The notes: a model not told the origin generated them from the sequence alone. Positions 35,659 to 46,014 are shown, numbered from the stretch's first letter. The stretch is DNA of 64,000 bases from Allobaculum stercoricanis DSM 13633 (GCF_000384195.1 NZ_KB913034.1:721479-785478), one strand, 5' to 3'. A program made the numbers and translations.

Positions 35659-36423
35659 ATGAAGAAAAAAAATCAAAAGTTTCTTTTACCGGCTATAGTT
35701 TTTGTGATCTCCGTTGGACTATGGGAATTCTATGTACGGGCATTTGATATTTCTTTATATATTTTGCCTGCACCATCAAAAGTCGTCCAATCCTTAGTAG
35801 AAAACTGGGACGTTTTAATGATGCATTCCGCAGTCACTTTAAAAGAGGCATTAATTGGATTAGTGATTAGTGTGATCATTGCTATTGTGATGTCAATCGG
35901 CATGGATTTATCGAAAACATTTAAAACGAGCATATATCCGTATTTGATTGTGACTCAAACTGTACCGGTAATGGTCTTAGGACCACTGTTTTCAATTTGG
36001 TTTGGCTTTGATTTATTGCCCAAAATTATGATTGTCGTCTTTATGTGCTTTTTCCCGATTGCAATTTCACTTAGCGATGCTTTATCGCAAGTGAATGTGA
36101 AACAAATAAACTTGGTGAAAAGCTTTGGTGCGAACTTATTACAAGTGTATTCACTCGTTAAAATTCCCGCTGGCGCAACAGGTTTATTTTCGGGATTAAA
36201 AGTAGCCGCAACGTATTGTGTCGGTGGTGCAATCGTTGGTGAATGGCTATCGAGTCAGGCAGGTCTTGGATACTACATGTTACGGGTCAAAAACGGCTAT
36301 ATGCTCGATAAAGTATTCGCCTGTGTATTGATGATCATTTTTTGGAGTATTTTACTCAACCTCATCGTCACCCTACTTGAAAAGATTTGTTTTCCCCATT
36401 TAAGAAAGAGAGTAAAGAAATGA
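35659..36423 (+). CDS. thiX: ABC transporter permease for a thiamine precursor
   Basis: This 254-aa permease of the SsuC/TauC type has six helices (LLPAIVFVISVGLWEFYV, SAVTLKEALIGLVISVIIAIVMS) and an EAA loop (SFGANLLQVYSLVKIPAGATGLFSGLK). With the NMT1/THI5-like binding protein and ATPase behind a TPP riboswitch, it matches ThiXYZ, which imports hydroxymethylpyrimidine precursors. It starts after GGAAGGGAA and overlaps thiY by 4 bp. Confidence 0.88.
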   Translation: MKKKNQKFLLPAIVFVISVGLWEFYVRAFDISLYILPAPSKVVQSLVENWDVLMMHSAVTLKEALIGLVISVIIAIVMSIGMDLSKTFKTSIYPYLIVTQTVPVMVLGPLFSIWFGFDLLPKIMIVVFMCFFPIAISLSDALSQVNVKQINLVKSFGANLLQVYSLVKIPAGATGLFSGLKVAATYCVGGAIVGEWLSSQAGLGYYMLRVKNGYMLDKVFACVLMIIFWSILLNLIVTLLEKICFPHLRKRVKK

Positions 36424-37451
36424 AACATTTAAATTGTTCTCGATTTGTAAAAATCGGATGTGCACTTGCTATGACAGTAGGTCTAGTTGGATGTTCTTCT
36501 AATCCAACAACAACTTCAACAAGTGAAGGTCAAGAACTGACTACAGTTAAATTGATGTTAGACTACGCACCAAATACAAACCACACCGGTTTATATGTAG
36601 CGCAAAACAAAGGTTACTTTGAAGAACAAGGCTTAAAAGTTGAAATCATCGAACCAGGTGATAATGCAACAACTTCTATGGTTGCGGCTGGTAAAGCTGA
36701 CTTTGGTGTGTCTTACCAAGAAGACGTTACTTATGCTTTAACAAGTGAAGATCCACTACCAATTAAAGCAATTGGTACAATCATTCAACACAACACTTCT
36801 GGATTTGTTTCTTTAAAAGCTGCTGGAATCAATTCTGTTAAAGATTTCGAAGGAAAAACTTATGCAGGATGGGGCGCTCCAAGTGAAGAAGCAGTCATTA
36901 ACGCTGTTATGCAAAAAGACGGTGCCGACTTCAATAAACTGACTCTTGTTGGATCTGATGGTTCTGGTATTCCTGGCTTATCCGAAACAGCTGGAGCAAA
37001 TAAAGTGAATTTACTTTGGGAATTCTATGGTTGGGCTGTAACAAACGCAACAATGAATGGTTATGAATTAAACTTCATGCCATTAAATGAATTAGACGAA
37101 CGTTTAGATTACTACACACCATTGCTTATCACAAACAACGACAAAATCGAAAAAGATCCTGAAACAGTTAAAAAATTTATGGCCGCTACGAAAAAAGGTT
37201 ATGAATTTGCAATTGAAAATCCAAAAGAATCCGCAAAAATTCTCCACGATGTAGCTTTACCTGATACTGATTTAGCTTTCCTTGAAGCTTCTCAAGAATA
37301 CCTCAGTGCTGAATATGCAAAAGATGCACCATCTTGGGGTGTAATGAAAGATTCTGTATGGAATAACTACACTCAATTCATGTTTGAATATGGATTAATC
37401 AACCAAGAAATCGAAGCTTCTAAAATGTACACAAACGAGTTCGTTGAATGA
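36420..37451 (+). CDS. thiY: NMT1/THI5-like pyrimidine-binding lipoprotein
   Basis: This 343-aa lipoprotein (lipobox LVGC near residue 22) has an NMT1/THI5-like periplasmic-binding fold: LMLDYAPNTNHTGLYVAQNKGYF, ADFGVSYQEDVTYAL, GWGAPSEEAVI and NLLWEFYGW. It should bind an amino- or formylamino-pyrimidine thiamine precursor outside the cell. The ATG at 36420 overlaps the thiX stop; its own stop overlaps the thiZ start. Confidence 0.9.
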   Translation: MKHLNCSRFVKIGCALAMTVGLVGCSSNPTTTSTSEGQELTTVKLMLDYAPNTNHTGLYVAQNKGYFEEQGLKVEIIEPGDNATTSMVAAGKADFGVSYQEDVTYALTSEDPLPIKAIGTIIQHNTSGFVSLKAAGINSVKDFEGKTYAGWGAPSEEAVINAVMQKDGADFNKLTLVGSDGSGIPGLSETAGANKVNLLWEFYGWAVTNATMNGYELNFMPLNELDERLDYYTPLLITNNDKIEKDPETVKKFMAATKKGYEFAIENPKESAKILHDVALPDTDLAFLEASQEYLSAEYAKDAPSWGVMKDSVWNNYTQFMFEYGLINQEIEASKMYTNEFVE

Positions 37452-38182
37452 AACTAAGTATCGAAAATTTAAAACTCTCCTTTGATAATCAACTCATATT
37501 GAATGACTTGTCCTTTGGAATTCAAGAACAAGAGTTCGTCACGATTCTTGGTCCATCCGGATGTGGAAAATCAACGATCCTCAATATTCTTGCTGGATTA
37601 ATTGACGATTATTCAGGAACGATCAAAGTAGATGGTCAAAAGATTCAAGGGGTAAGTGAGCATTTTGCGTATATGCCACAAGATGACTTGCTTCTTGAAT
37701 GGCGCACGATTGTCGAAAATGTAACGCTTTATGGCAAAATCCATCATGACAAAAGTGCAAAACAAAAAGCATTAGCGCAGTTTAAAACATTTGGTTTAGA
37801 GGGGTATGAAAATGCCTATCCTTCTTCTTTATCTGGAGGGATGCGCCAAAGGGCAGCATTTTTAAGAACTTCTTTATGCCAAGCGGATATTCTATTATTG
37901 GATGAGCCATTTGGGGCACTTGATGTCATTACCCGTAACGATATGCAAGATTGGTTGTTAAATTTACGTAAACAATACAATCGAACAACTTTATTGGTTA
38001 CGCATGATATTGATGAAGCGCTCTATTTGTCCGATCGAATTTTAGTGCTGTCGAATAAACCTTCAGTCATTTTAAAAGAGATCGATTTATCCAAAGAACA
38101 AAAATCTCGTGACTGGCTCTTTAGTCAAAGTGAGATCAAAAAAGAGATCTTTACTTTATTAAGAGGTGAAAACCATGCATGA
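37448..38182 (+). CDS. thiZ: ABC transporter ATPase for a thiamine precursor
   Basis: This 244-aa ATPase has Walker [10 protein letters not shown], signature LSGGMRQRAAF, Walker B ILLLDEPFGALD and LLVTHDIDEALYLSDR, typical of nitrate/taurine/pyrimidine importers. The start overlaps thiY (ATGA), and the end overlaps the TatD-like gene by 8 bp, so all four genes are one TPP-controlled transcript. Confidence 0.92.
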   Translation: MKLSIENLKLSFDNQLILNDLSFGIQEQEFVTILGPSGCGKSTILNILAGLIDDYSGTIKVDGQKIQGVSEHFAYMPQDDLLLEWRTIVENVTLYGKIHHDKSAKQKALAQFKTFGLEGYENAYPSSLSGGMRQRAAFLRTSLCQADILLLDEPFGALDVITRNDMQDWLLNLRKQYNRTTLLVTHDIDEALYLSDRILVLSNKPSVILKEIDLSKEQKSRDWLFSQSEIKKEIFTLLRGENHA

Positions 38183-38867
38183 TGCGCACGCCCACTTCTC
38201 ACAAGAAATTGTAGATTTACAATCACAACATCAGATTCCATCTTTATATAGTGTCGATTCGCCAAAACAGTTGCGAATCATACAAGAACATGGATTGGAT
38301 TATTCCATCGGTGTTCATCCTTGGAATGCAAGTATTCAGTTTTTAGAAGAGATGATGCCATTATTAGAAAATGCGCAAATCATCGGCGAAATTGGCATGG
38401 ATAGCGTTTGGTGCGATAATGATTTAAATGTTCAAAAAGAAGTGTTTACTCGTCAAATTGCCTATGCGGCAAGTGCGCATAAACCAGTTGTTTTACATAC
38501 GAAAGGACAGGAAAAAGAGATTCTCGACATTCTTCGCCAATATCCAAATACGTATTTTGTTCATTGGTATTCTTGCCTCGATTATGTAGATGACTATAAT
38601 GAAGTAGCTTCTTATTTTAGTGTAGGTCCTTCTATTGGAAAAGATGAAGCTGTCACGCAATTAGTAAAGCGTATACCGATCGAAAAATTGCTTTTAGAAT
38701 CAGATGGTATTGATGCGATTGAATGGGCAATTCAATCTCGCGATTATCTAGGTGCATTACAGCATACGATCGAAACGATTGCCCAAATTAAATCTTTATC
38801 GATTGCTGAAACAGAAATGATCTTAGATCAAAACTTTAAACGTTTGATGCAACAAGCAAATCAATAA
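38175..38867 (+). CDS. TatD-family metal-dependent hydrolase
   Basis: This 230-aa TIM-barrel hydrolase begins MHDAHAHF (HxH metal site). It continues with IGVHPWNA, IIGEIGMDSVW (bridging Glu), VLHTKG, VHWYSC and LLLESDGID (Asp). It is slightly short for TatD nucleases (about 260 aa). TatD enzymes are DNases or broader phosphoesterases. Location inside a TPP-regulated transport operon hints at a role in thiamine-precursor processing, which would be unusual for the family. The ATG at 38175 follows AAGAGGTGAAAACC. Confidence 0.82.
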   Translation: MHDAHAHFSQEIVDLQSQHQIPSLYSVDSPKQLRIIQEHGLDYSIGVHPWNASIQFLEEMMPLLENAQIIGEIGMDSVWCDNDLNVQKEVFTRQIAYAASAHKPVVLHTKGQEKEILDILRQYPNTYFVHWYSCLDYVDDYNEVASYFSVGPSIGKDEAVTQLVKRIPIEKLLLESDGIDAIEWAIQSRDYLGALQHTIETIAQIKSLSIAETEMILDQNFKRLMQQANQ

Positions 38868-38875
38868 ACATACGA

Positions 38876-38908
38876 AAATCCAATCACAATCGTGGTTGGA
38901 TTTTTTTT
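38876..38908 (+). terminator. Terminator of the thi operon
   Basis: AATCCAATCAC pairs with GTGGTTGGATT around AATC, followed by eight T. Confidence 0.88.
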
Positions 38909-38963
38909 AAGCGAAAGAGAAAAATTTGCGATAATACAATCACGAATGATAAGGATATAGAAG

Positions 38964-39671
38964 ATGGATATTGAACTTTATTATCAACAAAAAGGATGTG
39001 GACAGCCACTCATTCTTTTGCATGGCAATGGCGAAAATAGCGATTGTTTTCAAGCACAAAACGAAGAGTTCTCAAAATACTTCCATGTGTATGCGATCGA
39101 TACTCGAGGACATGGCAAAACGTTACGTGGAACCAAACCATTTACGATCCGCCAATTCGCTAAAGATTTAGCCAACTTCATGGATTTACATCACATACCC
39201 CAAGCTCATCTTCTTGGATTTTCGGATGGAGGGAATATTGCCATCATCTTTGCTTTGCAATATCCAGAACGGGTATTAAAACTCGTATTAAATGGTGCAA
39301 ATCTAGATCCAAAAGGGATGAAGCGATCCGTTTTGTGGCCCATTGAAATTGAATATGCCTTCTATAAACGCTTTGCAAAACGAAATGAATCAGCAAAATT
39401 AAAAGCGGAAATGCTTGGGCTCATGATCAATGATCCGCATATTCCTGTAGCAGAACTTTCAAAAATTCAACATGAAACATTAGTCATTGCGGGCACGAAT
39501 GATATGATTCAAAAACAACATACACAATGCATTGCAAATCATATCGCGCATGCGCAATTGGCAATTCTTTCTGGTGATCATTTCATCGCCTACAAACAAC
39601 CAGAAGCATTTAATCAAAGAGTCCTTGCGTTTTTATTCGATGATCAAAGTCGAATGAATCAGGAAGCATAG
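38964..39671 (+). CDS. Alpha/beta-hydrolase
   Basis: This 235-aa hydrolase has LILLHGNGENSDCF (oxyanion loop), DTRGHGKT, the nucleophile elbow GFSDGG (Ser near residue 88), acid Asp in AGTNDMI, and catalytic His in LSGDHFIA. It probably acts on an ester, but the substrate is unknown. It is a single gene between terminators; AAGGATATAGAAG precedes the ATG. Confidence 0.88.
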   Translation: MDIELYYQQKGCGQPLILLHGNGENSDCFQAQNEEFSKYFHVYAIDTRGHGKTLRGTKPFTIRQFAKDLANFMDLHHIPQAHLLGFSDGGNIAIIFALQYPERVLKLVLNGANLDPKGMKRSVLWPIEIEYAFYKRFAKRNESAKLKAEMLGLMINDPHIPVAELSKIQHETLVIAGTNDMIQKQHTQCIANHIAHAQLAILSGDHFIAYKQPEAFNQRVLAFLFDDQSRMNQEA

Positions 39672-39767
39672 AGAAATTGGAGTAATTAGTACAACGCTTG
39701 TGGAGAGTAAAACTCATTTTGATGACTTTAGTCTTTCGTATTATTCAATACTTTATAAAATAAGATC

Positions 39768-39822
39768 AAAAAAGATCTCATCTGCAGATTGAAAGAAATC
39801 TTGCATGACGAGATCTTTTTTT
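39768..39822. terminator. Bidirectional terminator
   Basis: AAAAAAGATCTC (39768-39779) pairs with GAGATCTTTTTT (39810-39821) with an inner hairpin, between convergent genes. Confidence 0.85.
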
Positions 39823-39830
39823 GTTTGTAT

Positions 39831-40514
39831 TTAGTTTTCAATTCGATTTTTGAGATCATTTAAGAGCGTTTTAATATCATTGATTGTCAATTCATGATGA
39901 CGAGACAATAAGCCTGGATTTCGTTTTAAAATCTTTTCTGCTTTGTTCAAAATCTTAATTCTGTTTTCAAGTGGTAAATCGAGGTTTTTCAAAATTGTCT
40001 TTAAGTCTAAGGCTTGGATGACCGAGAGAACGACGTCGATCGCAAATAAAACGGCGAGGATAATATCGAGGACAATCAGCTGTGTTGCCGAGAATTGAGC
40101 GACAAAACGACTGATTGGAACATCGATGATATTGACTAAGATCAATGAAAATAATCCCCAAACCAATGAGATCGGTAGGGCAATATAGCCTTTGATATTC
40201 AAAGGTAAATGGGAATAGTCCCAATAGCGCGCATGGAATAGTTTCTCCATGCCATACCCAACGAGAAATTCAAAGATCGATGCGACAATTGCGCCAAACA
40301 AGAAAACAAGAACAAAGTTGTCTTGAACGGGTAGGGTCACAAACAAAATGATCAGTGCTCCAAAGCCATAGATCGGAAGCCAAGGACCGTTTAAAAAACC
40401 GCGGTTGATAAACTTTCTTTTTTGAATGGATTTAAATGAAGTCTCCCAAATCCAGCCAAAGAAGCTGTAAATAAAGAAGATAAAAACCCATTGATATACT
40501 TTATGGATGTACAT
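39831..40514 (-). CDS. CmpB-type putative ABC transporter permease (PF06541-like)
   Basis: This 227-aa membrane protein has five or six helices, starting VYQWVFIFFIYSFFGWIWETSF with FINRGFLNGPWLPIYGFGAL, a pattern typical of the 'ABC_trans_CmpB' family, and KLFHARYWDYSHLPLNIKGYI. The last 60 residues are soluble and charged. Despite the family name, transport has not been shown and no ATPase is nearby. Function unknown. Confidence 0.8.
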   Translation of the reverse strand: MYIHKVYQWVFIFFIYSFFGWIWETSFKSIQKRKFINRGFLNGPWLPIYGFGALIILFVTLPVQDNFVLVFLFGAIVASIFEFLVGYGMEKLFHARYWDYSHLPLNIKGYIALPISLVWGLFSLILVNIIDVPISRFVAQFSATQLIVLDIILAVLFAIDVVLSVIQALDLKTILKNLDLPLENRIKILNKAEKILKRNPGLLSRHHELTINDIKTLLNDLKNRIEN

Positions 40515-40612
40515 AGAATAACCTCATTTCATAGCCAATCTTTTGATTCGCTATGTTCTTTTTTGGTAAGTAAAACTGGATAGATACATTCGGATGTTCT
40601 GACTTGAAGAGC

Positions 40613-43600
40613 CTAGTCTTCTTCAAATTTAAATTCAGTATTTCTCTTTGCGGAAGCAAACATCAACTTAATGCGGTTCAGTTGGTTGACTTCGCTTGCT
40701 CCTGGGTCATAGTCGATCGCAACGATATTGCTCGTTGGATATTTTTTCTTGATCGCTTTAATCACCCCTTTACCCGTAATGTGGTTGGGTAAACAAGCGA
40801 ATGGTTGCATGCAGACGATATTCATACATCCACTTTCAATCAATTCCAACATTTCTCCTGTCAAAAACCAACCCTCACCAGTTTGGTTGCCTAAAGAGAT
40901 AATTTCACTGGCTTGTTTAGCAATGTGTTCGATTTTGCTTGGCGCAGTAAAACGTTTAGAGGCATTTAGCGCTTTGACGATGTCTTTTCTGAAGAAATCA
41001 ACGAGATCAATACCCGCTTGCGCAATGGCCGTACTTATATGCCGACCTTCAAAATTGGATTCTTTAAAGTAGGCGTTATAGAAGCAATATAAGAAAAAGT
41101 CGACAAGATCAGGCATGACGGCTTCACCGCCTTCTTCTTCAATAATATTAACGATGCCATTGTTGGCTGTAGGGTGGAATTTAACTAAGATTTCTCCCAC
41201 TAAACCGACTTTTGGTTTTGTAATATCGAATAGTTCTAATTCATCAAATTCATGAACGATTTGATAAACATTTTTCTTAAATTCAAACACGTTAGAACTC
41301 TGTATGTTTTGTTTACATAGTTCTACCCATTTTTTATATAAGGCGTTTGCGGATCCTTTTACTTTTTCATAAGGACGGACGCGATATAAAACACGCATCA
41401 ATAAATCGCCATAAAGTCCCGCCATGACGATACGTTTTGCCAAAGGTAAAGTGATTTTAAATCCAGGATTGCTCTCGATTCCTTTTAAGCTAACCGAGAT
41501 CACGGGGATGTGTTCGAGATTGGCATCTTTAAGTGCTTTACGAATCAGCGAGATGTAGTTTGTCGCCCGACATCCGCCACCGGTTTGGGTAATGATCAAA
41601 GCAACTTTATTGAGATTATATTGACCACTTTTGAGGGCACGCATCAGTTGGCCAACGACTAAAATACATGGATAACAAGCGTCGTTATTGACGTATTTTA
41701 ATCCTTCTTCGATTGCTTCTTTATCGACGGAAGGCAATACTTCAAAGCGATAACCACTTGCTTTCATCGCTTCTTCCAGGAATTGGAAATGAATCGGCGA
41801 CATTTGTGGACATAAAATCGTATAGTTTTCTTCTTTCATCTCTTTCGTGAAAATTGGCGGTTGAACGACGGGATCGTCATAGACAATCGGTTTGTTTTTC
41901 ATTTTTTCCAAAGTGGCTTTTAAAGAACGAATCCGAATACGAATTGCCCCTAAATTAGAGACTTCATCGATTTTGATGAGAGTATAAATTTTATTGTGCG
42001 CTTTTAAAATCTCTTGCACTTGATCACTGGTGATCGCATCTAATCCACAACCAAAGGAAGTGAGTTGAACAAGTTCTAAATCTGCTTGGCGGCTGACAAA
42101 ATGAGCGGCATGATATAGCCGGGAATGATAAGTCCATTGATTGACGACACGCAAGGAAAGATCATCATGATCAAAATGACAAATACTATCTTCACTAAAT
42201 AGCGCAAATCCTTCACCCGTGATGAGTTGATCGATGCCATGGTTAATTTCGGGATCAATATGATAAGGTCTTCCCGCAAGAACGATGCCCGGAATGTGAT
42301 GGTCATGAACGTATTCAAGAGCGCGCTTTCCTTGTTCTTGAATGTCTTGATGGTAGGTATCTAATGATTGAAAACCACAATGAATCGCATGTTCAATTGC
42401 GTCTTTATCAATGTCGTAATCGGCAAGTGCTTCATGTAAAACGTTGGCCATTGTTTTTGGGTTATTCAATGATAAAAATGGATTCAAAAAAGGAATATAT
42501 TTTGAATCGGGATGATCTAAATGATCCACATTATTTCGAATTGTTTCCGAATAACCAGCAACGACAGGGCAGTTGTAGTGATTTGCGCTATCTTGATTTT
42601 CAACTCGCTCATATAAAATAGCGGGGTAGAAAATGAAGTCGACTTCTTTTTCGATTAAGTCTTCAATATGACCATGAACGAGTTTTGCGGGATAGCAGAC
42701 GCTTTCACTTGGAATGGATTCCATTCCTTTTTCATAGATCGCCTTTGAAGATTTAGCCGAAAGTACGACATTAAAATGTAAATCACTAAAAAATGCATGC
42801 CAAAATGGATAGTTTTCGTACATGTTTAAAGCGCGCGGAATTCCGACTGTCGCTTTGGCATCCGTAAATTGTTGTTGCGGATAATCAAAGACGCGTTTGT
42901 ATTTGTATTGATACAAATTTGGTAAATCGCGGTTGGCTTTTTGCAAATTTGCTCCTTTTTCGCATCGGTTGCCACTAATGAAATGACGGCCATCATTGAA
43001 GGTAATTGTTGTCAATAAACAATGGTTTGTACAACCTTGGCAACGAGACATCTTATTGGTCGATGTGAAATGTAATAGTTGTTCATAAGTTAATACAGTA
43101 GAAGGTTGGTTGTCATCTTTTTCTAAAGCGATTAAGGCAATTCCATAAGCCCCCATCAATCCAGAAATATTTGGCCGAATCACTTCAACACCCGTTTCTA
43201 ATTCGAAAGCACGCAGGACGGCATCGTTATAGAACGTGCCCCCTTGAACAAGGACATGTTGTCCGAGTTGTGTTTTGTTTTTCAGTTTAATCACTTTATA
43301 TAAAGCGTTTTTAATGATCGAGTAAGAAAGTCCGGCACTAATATCTTCAATTTGTGCTCCCTCTTTTTGCGCTTGTTTCACTTTTGAATTCATAAAGACC
43401 GTACAACGGCTGCCTAAATCAAGAGGCGCTTTGGATTGCAGGGCAAGTTGGGCAAAGTCTTCAATTTCATATCCAAGTGAATGGGCAAATGTTTCTAAAA
43501 AGGAGCCACATCCCGATGAACAAGCTTCGTTTAAAACTATGTCTTGAATAATTCCATCTTGAATCGACATTGCTTTCATATCTTGGCCACCGATATCGAG

Positions 43601-44854
43601 AATAAAGCTGACGTCATTGCAAAACTGTTTTGCGGCAGTGAAGTGGGCGATTGTTTCAACTTCACCATAATCCGCTTGAATCGCATGTTGGATTAAGGCT
43701 TCTCCATATCCAGTAACCCCGACTTTTTTAATCACACATTGATCTGGTAAAAGGGTATAGATGTACTTCAATTGTTTAATGACTAAATCAAGCGGATTCC
43801 CTCGGTTGGAATCATAGAAGGTATACAGGATTGATTTGTCTTGGCCAATACAAACCATTTTTGTGGTTGTACTCCCTACATCAATACCTAAATAAACATC
43901 GCCTTGATAGGAATATAAATCGCGTGAAGGAATCAGATCGGCTTGATGTCGTGCTTTAAATTGTTGATAGTCTTGCTCATCTTCAAATAAAGGTTGTAAT
44001 CGCGATTGTTCAATATTGGATGAAGAAGATAAATGACAAAGCGTTTCGTAAAGATGATCTAAATCAATTGTTGCTTCTTTTTCCTTGGCATATAAACAAG
44101 CACCCATTGCGACGTATAATTGGCTATTTTGCGGGAACAAAATTTCATCTTCTTTTAAGTGCAGCGTATCAATAAATCGTTCTCGTAAAGAGTCTAAGAA
44201 ATACAAAGGTCCACCTAAAAAAGCAATTTTGCCACGAATGGGTTTTCCACAAGCTAATCCACTAATCGTTTGATTGACGATGGCTTGAAAGATCGAAGCG
44301 GCAATATCTTCTTTTTTCGCCCCATCGTTAATTAAGGGCTGAATATCACTTTTCGCAAATACACCACATCGTGAGGCAATTGGATAGATGCAAGTATGGT
44401 TTTTAGCAAGTTCATTCAAACCTTGCGCATCTGTTTTGAGTAAAGTTGCCATCTGGTCGATAAATGCACCCGTACCCCCAGCACAAGTACCATTCATTCT
44501 TTGTTCCAATGTTCCTTGAAGATAGGTGATTTTTGCATCTTCACCACCGAGTTCAATGGCAACATCGCAATCTGGAATATACGTTTCAATTGCTTTTGTA
44601 CAAGCGATAACTTCTTGGACGAATTCAATATTCAATTGTTTAGAAAGACCTAAGCCGCCTGAACCGGTGATGATCATGCTCAAAGTAATGGGTCCAAGTT
44701 TTTCTTTCACTCGTTCAAGCTCCTCTTGAAGAGCTTGGCGAATGTTGGATTGGTGGCGAACATAACTTTGATAAACACATGTATCGTTATGATCCATGAT
44801 ATAGAGTTTTATAGTTGTAGAACCAATGTCTATGCCGGCAAAATAGGGATTCAT
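40613..44854 (-). CDS. Giant 2-hydroxyacyl-CoA dehydratase activase-related protein
   Basis: This 1413-aa protein contains two BadF/HgdC-type ASKHA ATPase domains: residues 1-260 (GIDIGSTTIKLYIMD, ELGGEDAKI, CAGGTGAFIDQ) and about 320-575 (GIDVGSTTTKMV, DIGGQDMKAM, ACSSGCGSFLE). A DUF2229-like segment (about 640-860) and an HgdB-like region with several cysteines (NDACYPCILVVGQL, GGGCRATNY, about 1020-1400) follow. Activases of this family use ATP and an Fe-S cluster to pass low-potential electrons to 2-hydroxyacyl-CoA dehydratases. No separate dehydratase gene is near, so the target is unknown. AAGGAGAACG precedes the ATG. Confidence 0.92.
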   Translation of the reverse strand: MNPYFAGIDIGSTTIKLYIMDHNDTCVYQSYVRHQSNIRQALQEELERVKEKLGPITLSMIITGSGGLGLSKQLNIEFVQEVIACTKAIETYIPDCDVAIELGGEDAKITYLQGTLEQRMNGTCAGGTGAFIDQMATLLKTDAQGLNELAKNHTCIYPIASRCGVFAKSDIQPLINDGAKKEDIAASIFQAIVNQTISGLACGKPIRGKIAFLGGPLYFLDSLRERFIDTLHLKEDEILFPQNSQLYVAMGACLYAKEKEATIDLDHLYETLCHLSSSSNIEQSRLQPLFEDEQDYQQFKARHQADLIPSRDLYSYQGDVYLGIDVGSTTTKMVCIGQDKSILYTFYDSNRGNPLDLVIKQLKYIYTLLPDQCVIKKVGVTGYGEALIQHAIQADYGEVETIAHFTAAKQFCNDVSFILDIGGQDMKAMSIQDGIIQDIVLNEACSSGCGSFLETFAHSLGYEIEDFAQLALQSKAPLDLGSRCTVFMNSKVKQAQKEGAQIEDISAGLSYSIIKNALYKVIKLKNKTQLGQHVLVQGGTFYNDAVLRAFELETGVEVIRPNISGLMGAYGIALIALEKDDNQPSTVLTYEQLLHFTSTNKMSRCQGCTNHCLLTTITFNDGRHFISGNRCEKGANLQKANRDLPNLYQYKYKRVFDYPQQQFTDAKATVGIPRALNMYENYPFWHAFFSDLHFNVVLSAKSSKAIYEKGMESIPSESVCYPAKLVHGHIEDLIEKEVDFIFYPAILYERVENQDSANHYNCPVVAGYSETIRNNVDHLDHPDSKYIPFLNPFLSLNNPKTMANVLHEALADYDIDKDAIEHAIHCGFQSLDTYHQDIQEQGKRALEYVHDHHIPGIVLAGRPYHIDPEINHGIDQLITGEGFALFSEDSICHFDHDDLSLRVVNQWTYHSRLYHAAHFVSRQADLELVQLTSFGCGLDAITSDQVQEILKAHNKIYTLIKIDEVSNLGAIRIRIRSLKATLEKMKNKPIVYDDPVVQPPIFTKEMKEENYTILCPQMSPIHFQFLEEAMKASGYRFEVLPSVDKEAIEEGLKYVNNDACYPCILVVGQLMRALKSGQYNLNKVALIITQTGGGCRATNYISLIRKALKDANLEHIPVISVSLKGIESNPGFKITLPLAKRIVMAGLYGDLLMRVLYRVRPYEKVKGSANALYKKWVELCKQNIQSSNVFEFKKNVYQIVHEFDELELFDITKPKVGLVGEILVKFHPTANNGIVNIIEEEGGEAVMPDLVDFFLYCFYNAYFKESNFEGRHISTAIAQAGIDLVDFFRKDIVKALNASKRFTAPSKIEHIAKQASEIISLGNQTGEGWFLTGEMLELIESGCMNIVCMQPFACLPNHITGKGVIKAIKKKYPTSNIVAIDYDPGASEVNQLNRIKLMFASAKRNTEFKFEED

Positions 44855-45205
44855 CTTTCTTCGTTCTCCTTAATGCGATATTAATGTCTGTGAAAATATT
44901 TCTTCATATGAAATGAGGTGAATATTATTGTTTTACGGACTGTATATGTCAAATGTAATGAATAAAACGGCTAAAATAAAGCTAAAAGCCCATTAAAACA
45001 ACAACCGTTTTCAAATAAAGAAAATCAAAAGAAAAATAAAGAACGTATAAAATTCATAAAGATTCATTTCTTATTTGTAGATTATTTAAGCTGGAAAGGA
45101 TGGAAGGAAATAAGGAAAGACAAAGACGAAACAATAAAAAATAAAACACATGCTGATTTTGGATGTATAAATAGAATAGAAAATACAATAGAAAGTTGGA
45201 GATTT
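44855..45205. other. Divergent intergenic region
   Basis: This 351-bp AT-rich gap separates the activase (minus) from the exonuclease (plus) and must hold both promoters. I see no conserved motif or strong hairpin in it. Confidence 0.5.
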
Positions 45206-45778
45206 ATGGCCCGAAAACATTGTCTAAAAAAGATTTTAAACGATTATTGCGTCATCGATACGGAAACGACCGGATTATCTAGTGTAGAGAATGAAATGAT
45301 CGAAATTGGAATTTTGCGAATTCGTAACGGTAAAATTGTATCGCGCTATAGTCAACTCATTCATCCGCGCCAAGCGATTGATCCATTTATTACAAATCTG
45401 ACCGGAATTACCAATGAAATGGTTGAACATATGCCTTATATCGACGAAGTCAAATCTATGGTTTTAGATTTCATTGGCAATGATGTGCTTTTAGGTCATA
45501 ACATCCGTTTTGATATTAATTTTTTGAATGCCGGATTCGACATGGAGATTCAAAACGATTTGATGGATACTTTACAATTTGCCAAGAAACTTTATCCCGA
45601 ACTAGCCCATCATCGTTTGACGGATTTATCGAATTATTTACATCTTATTTCTAATGAACACCGTGCTTTAGCGGATTGCATGACTACGTATCAATTGTAT
45701 GAAACGATCAAACAAACAATGAGGGTGAGGCAACTTCAACCTGAAGATTTGTGGGTCTCGCTAAAAAGAAAAAAATAA
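45206..45778 (+). CDS. DEDDh 3'-5' exonuclease, DnaQ/PolC-epsilon type
   Basis: This 190-aa nuclease has the DEDDh motifs: VIDTETTG (D, E), GHNIRFDINFL (D) and HRALADCMTTYQLY (H, D). Such stand-alone domains trim DNA or RNA 3' ends or proofread. The ATG follows TTGGAG. It is monocistronic. Confidence 0.92.
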   Translation: MARKHCLKKILNDYCVIDTETTGLSSVENEMIEIGILRIRNGKIVSRYSQLIHPRQAIDPFITNLTGITNEMVEHMPYIDEVKSMVLDFIGNDVLLGHNIRFDINFLNAGFDMEIQNDLMDTLQFAKKLYPELAHHRLTDLSNYLHLISNEHRALADCMTTYQLYETIKQTMRVRQLQPEDLWVSLKRKK

Positions 45779-46014
45779 TTGTGAAATGAAATGGGAGAGT
45801 TTTGAGAAGATCGGAATGTCATTTCTTAAAGGGGAAATGTCACATTTTTGATGAGATTATCCTCATGTTTCTTACTATTTTGTTAAACATGTTCAAATGG
45901 GATGAGGATTTGTTTGTGCGCGTTACAATAAGATGAGTCAAACGATTACGTAAACAGGCATTTACAAATACGAATCTAAACCCAATGCCGATGATCATTA
46001 AAGGGGGTAATTGT

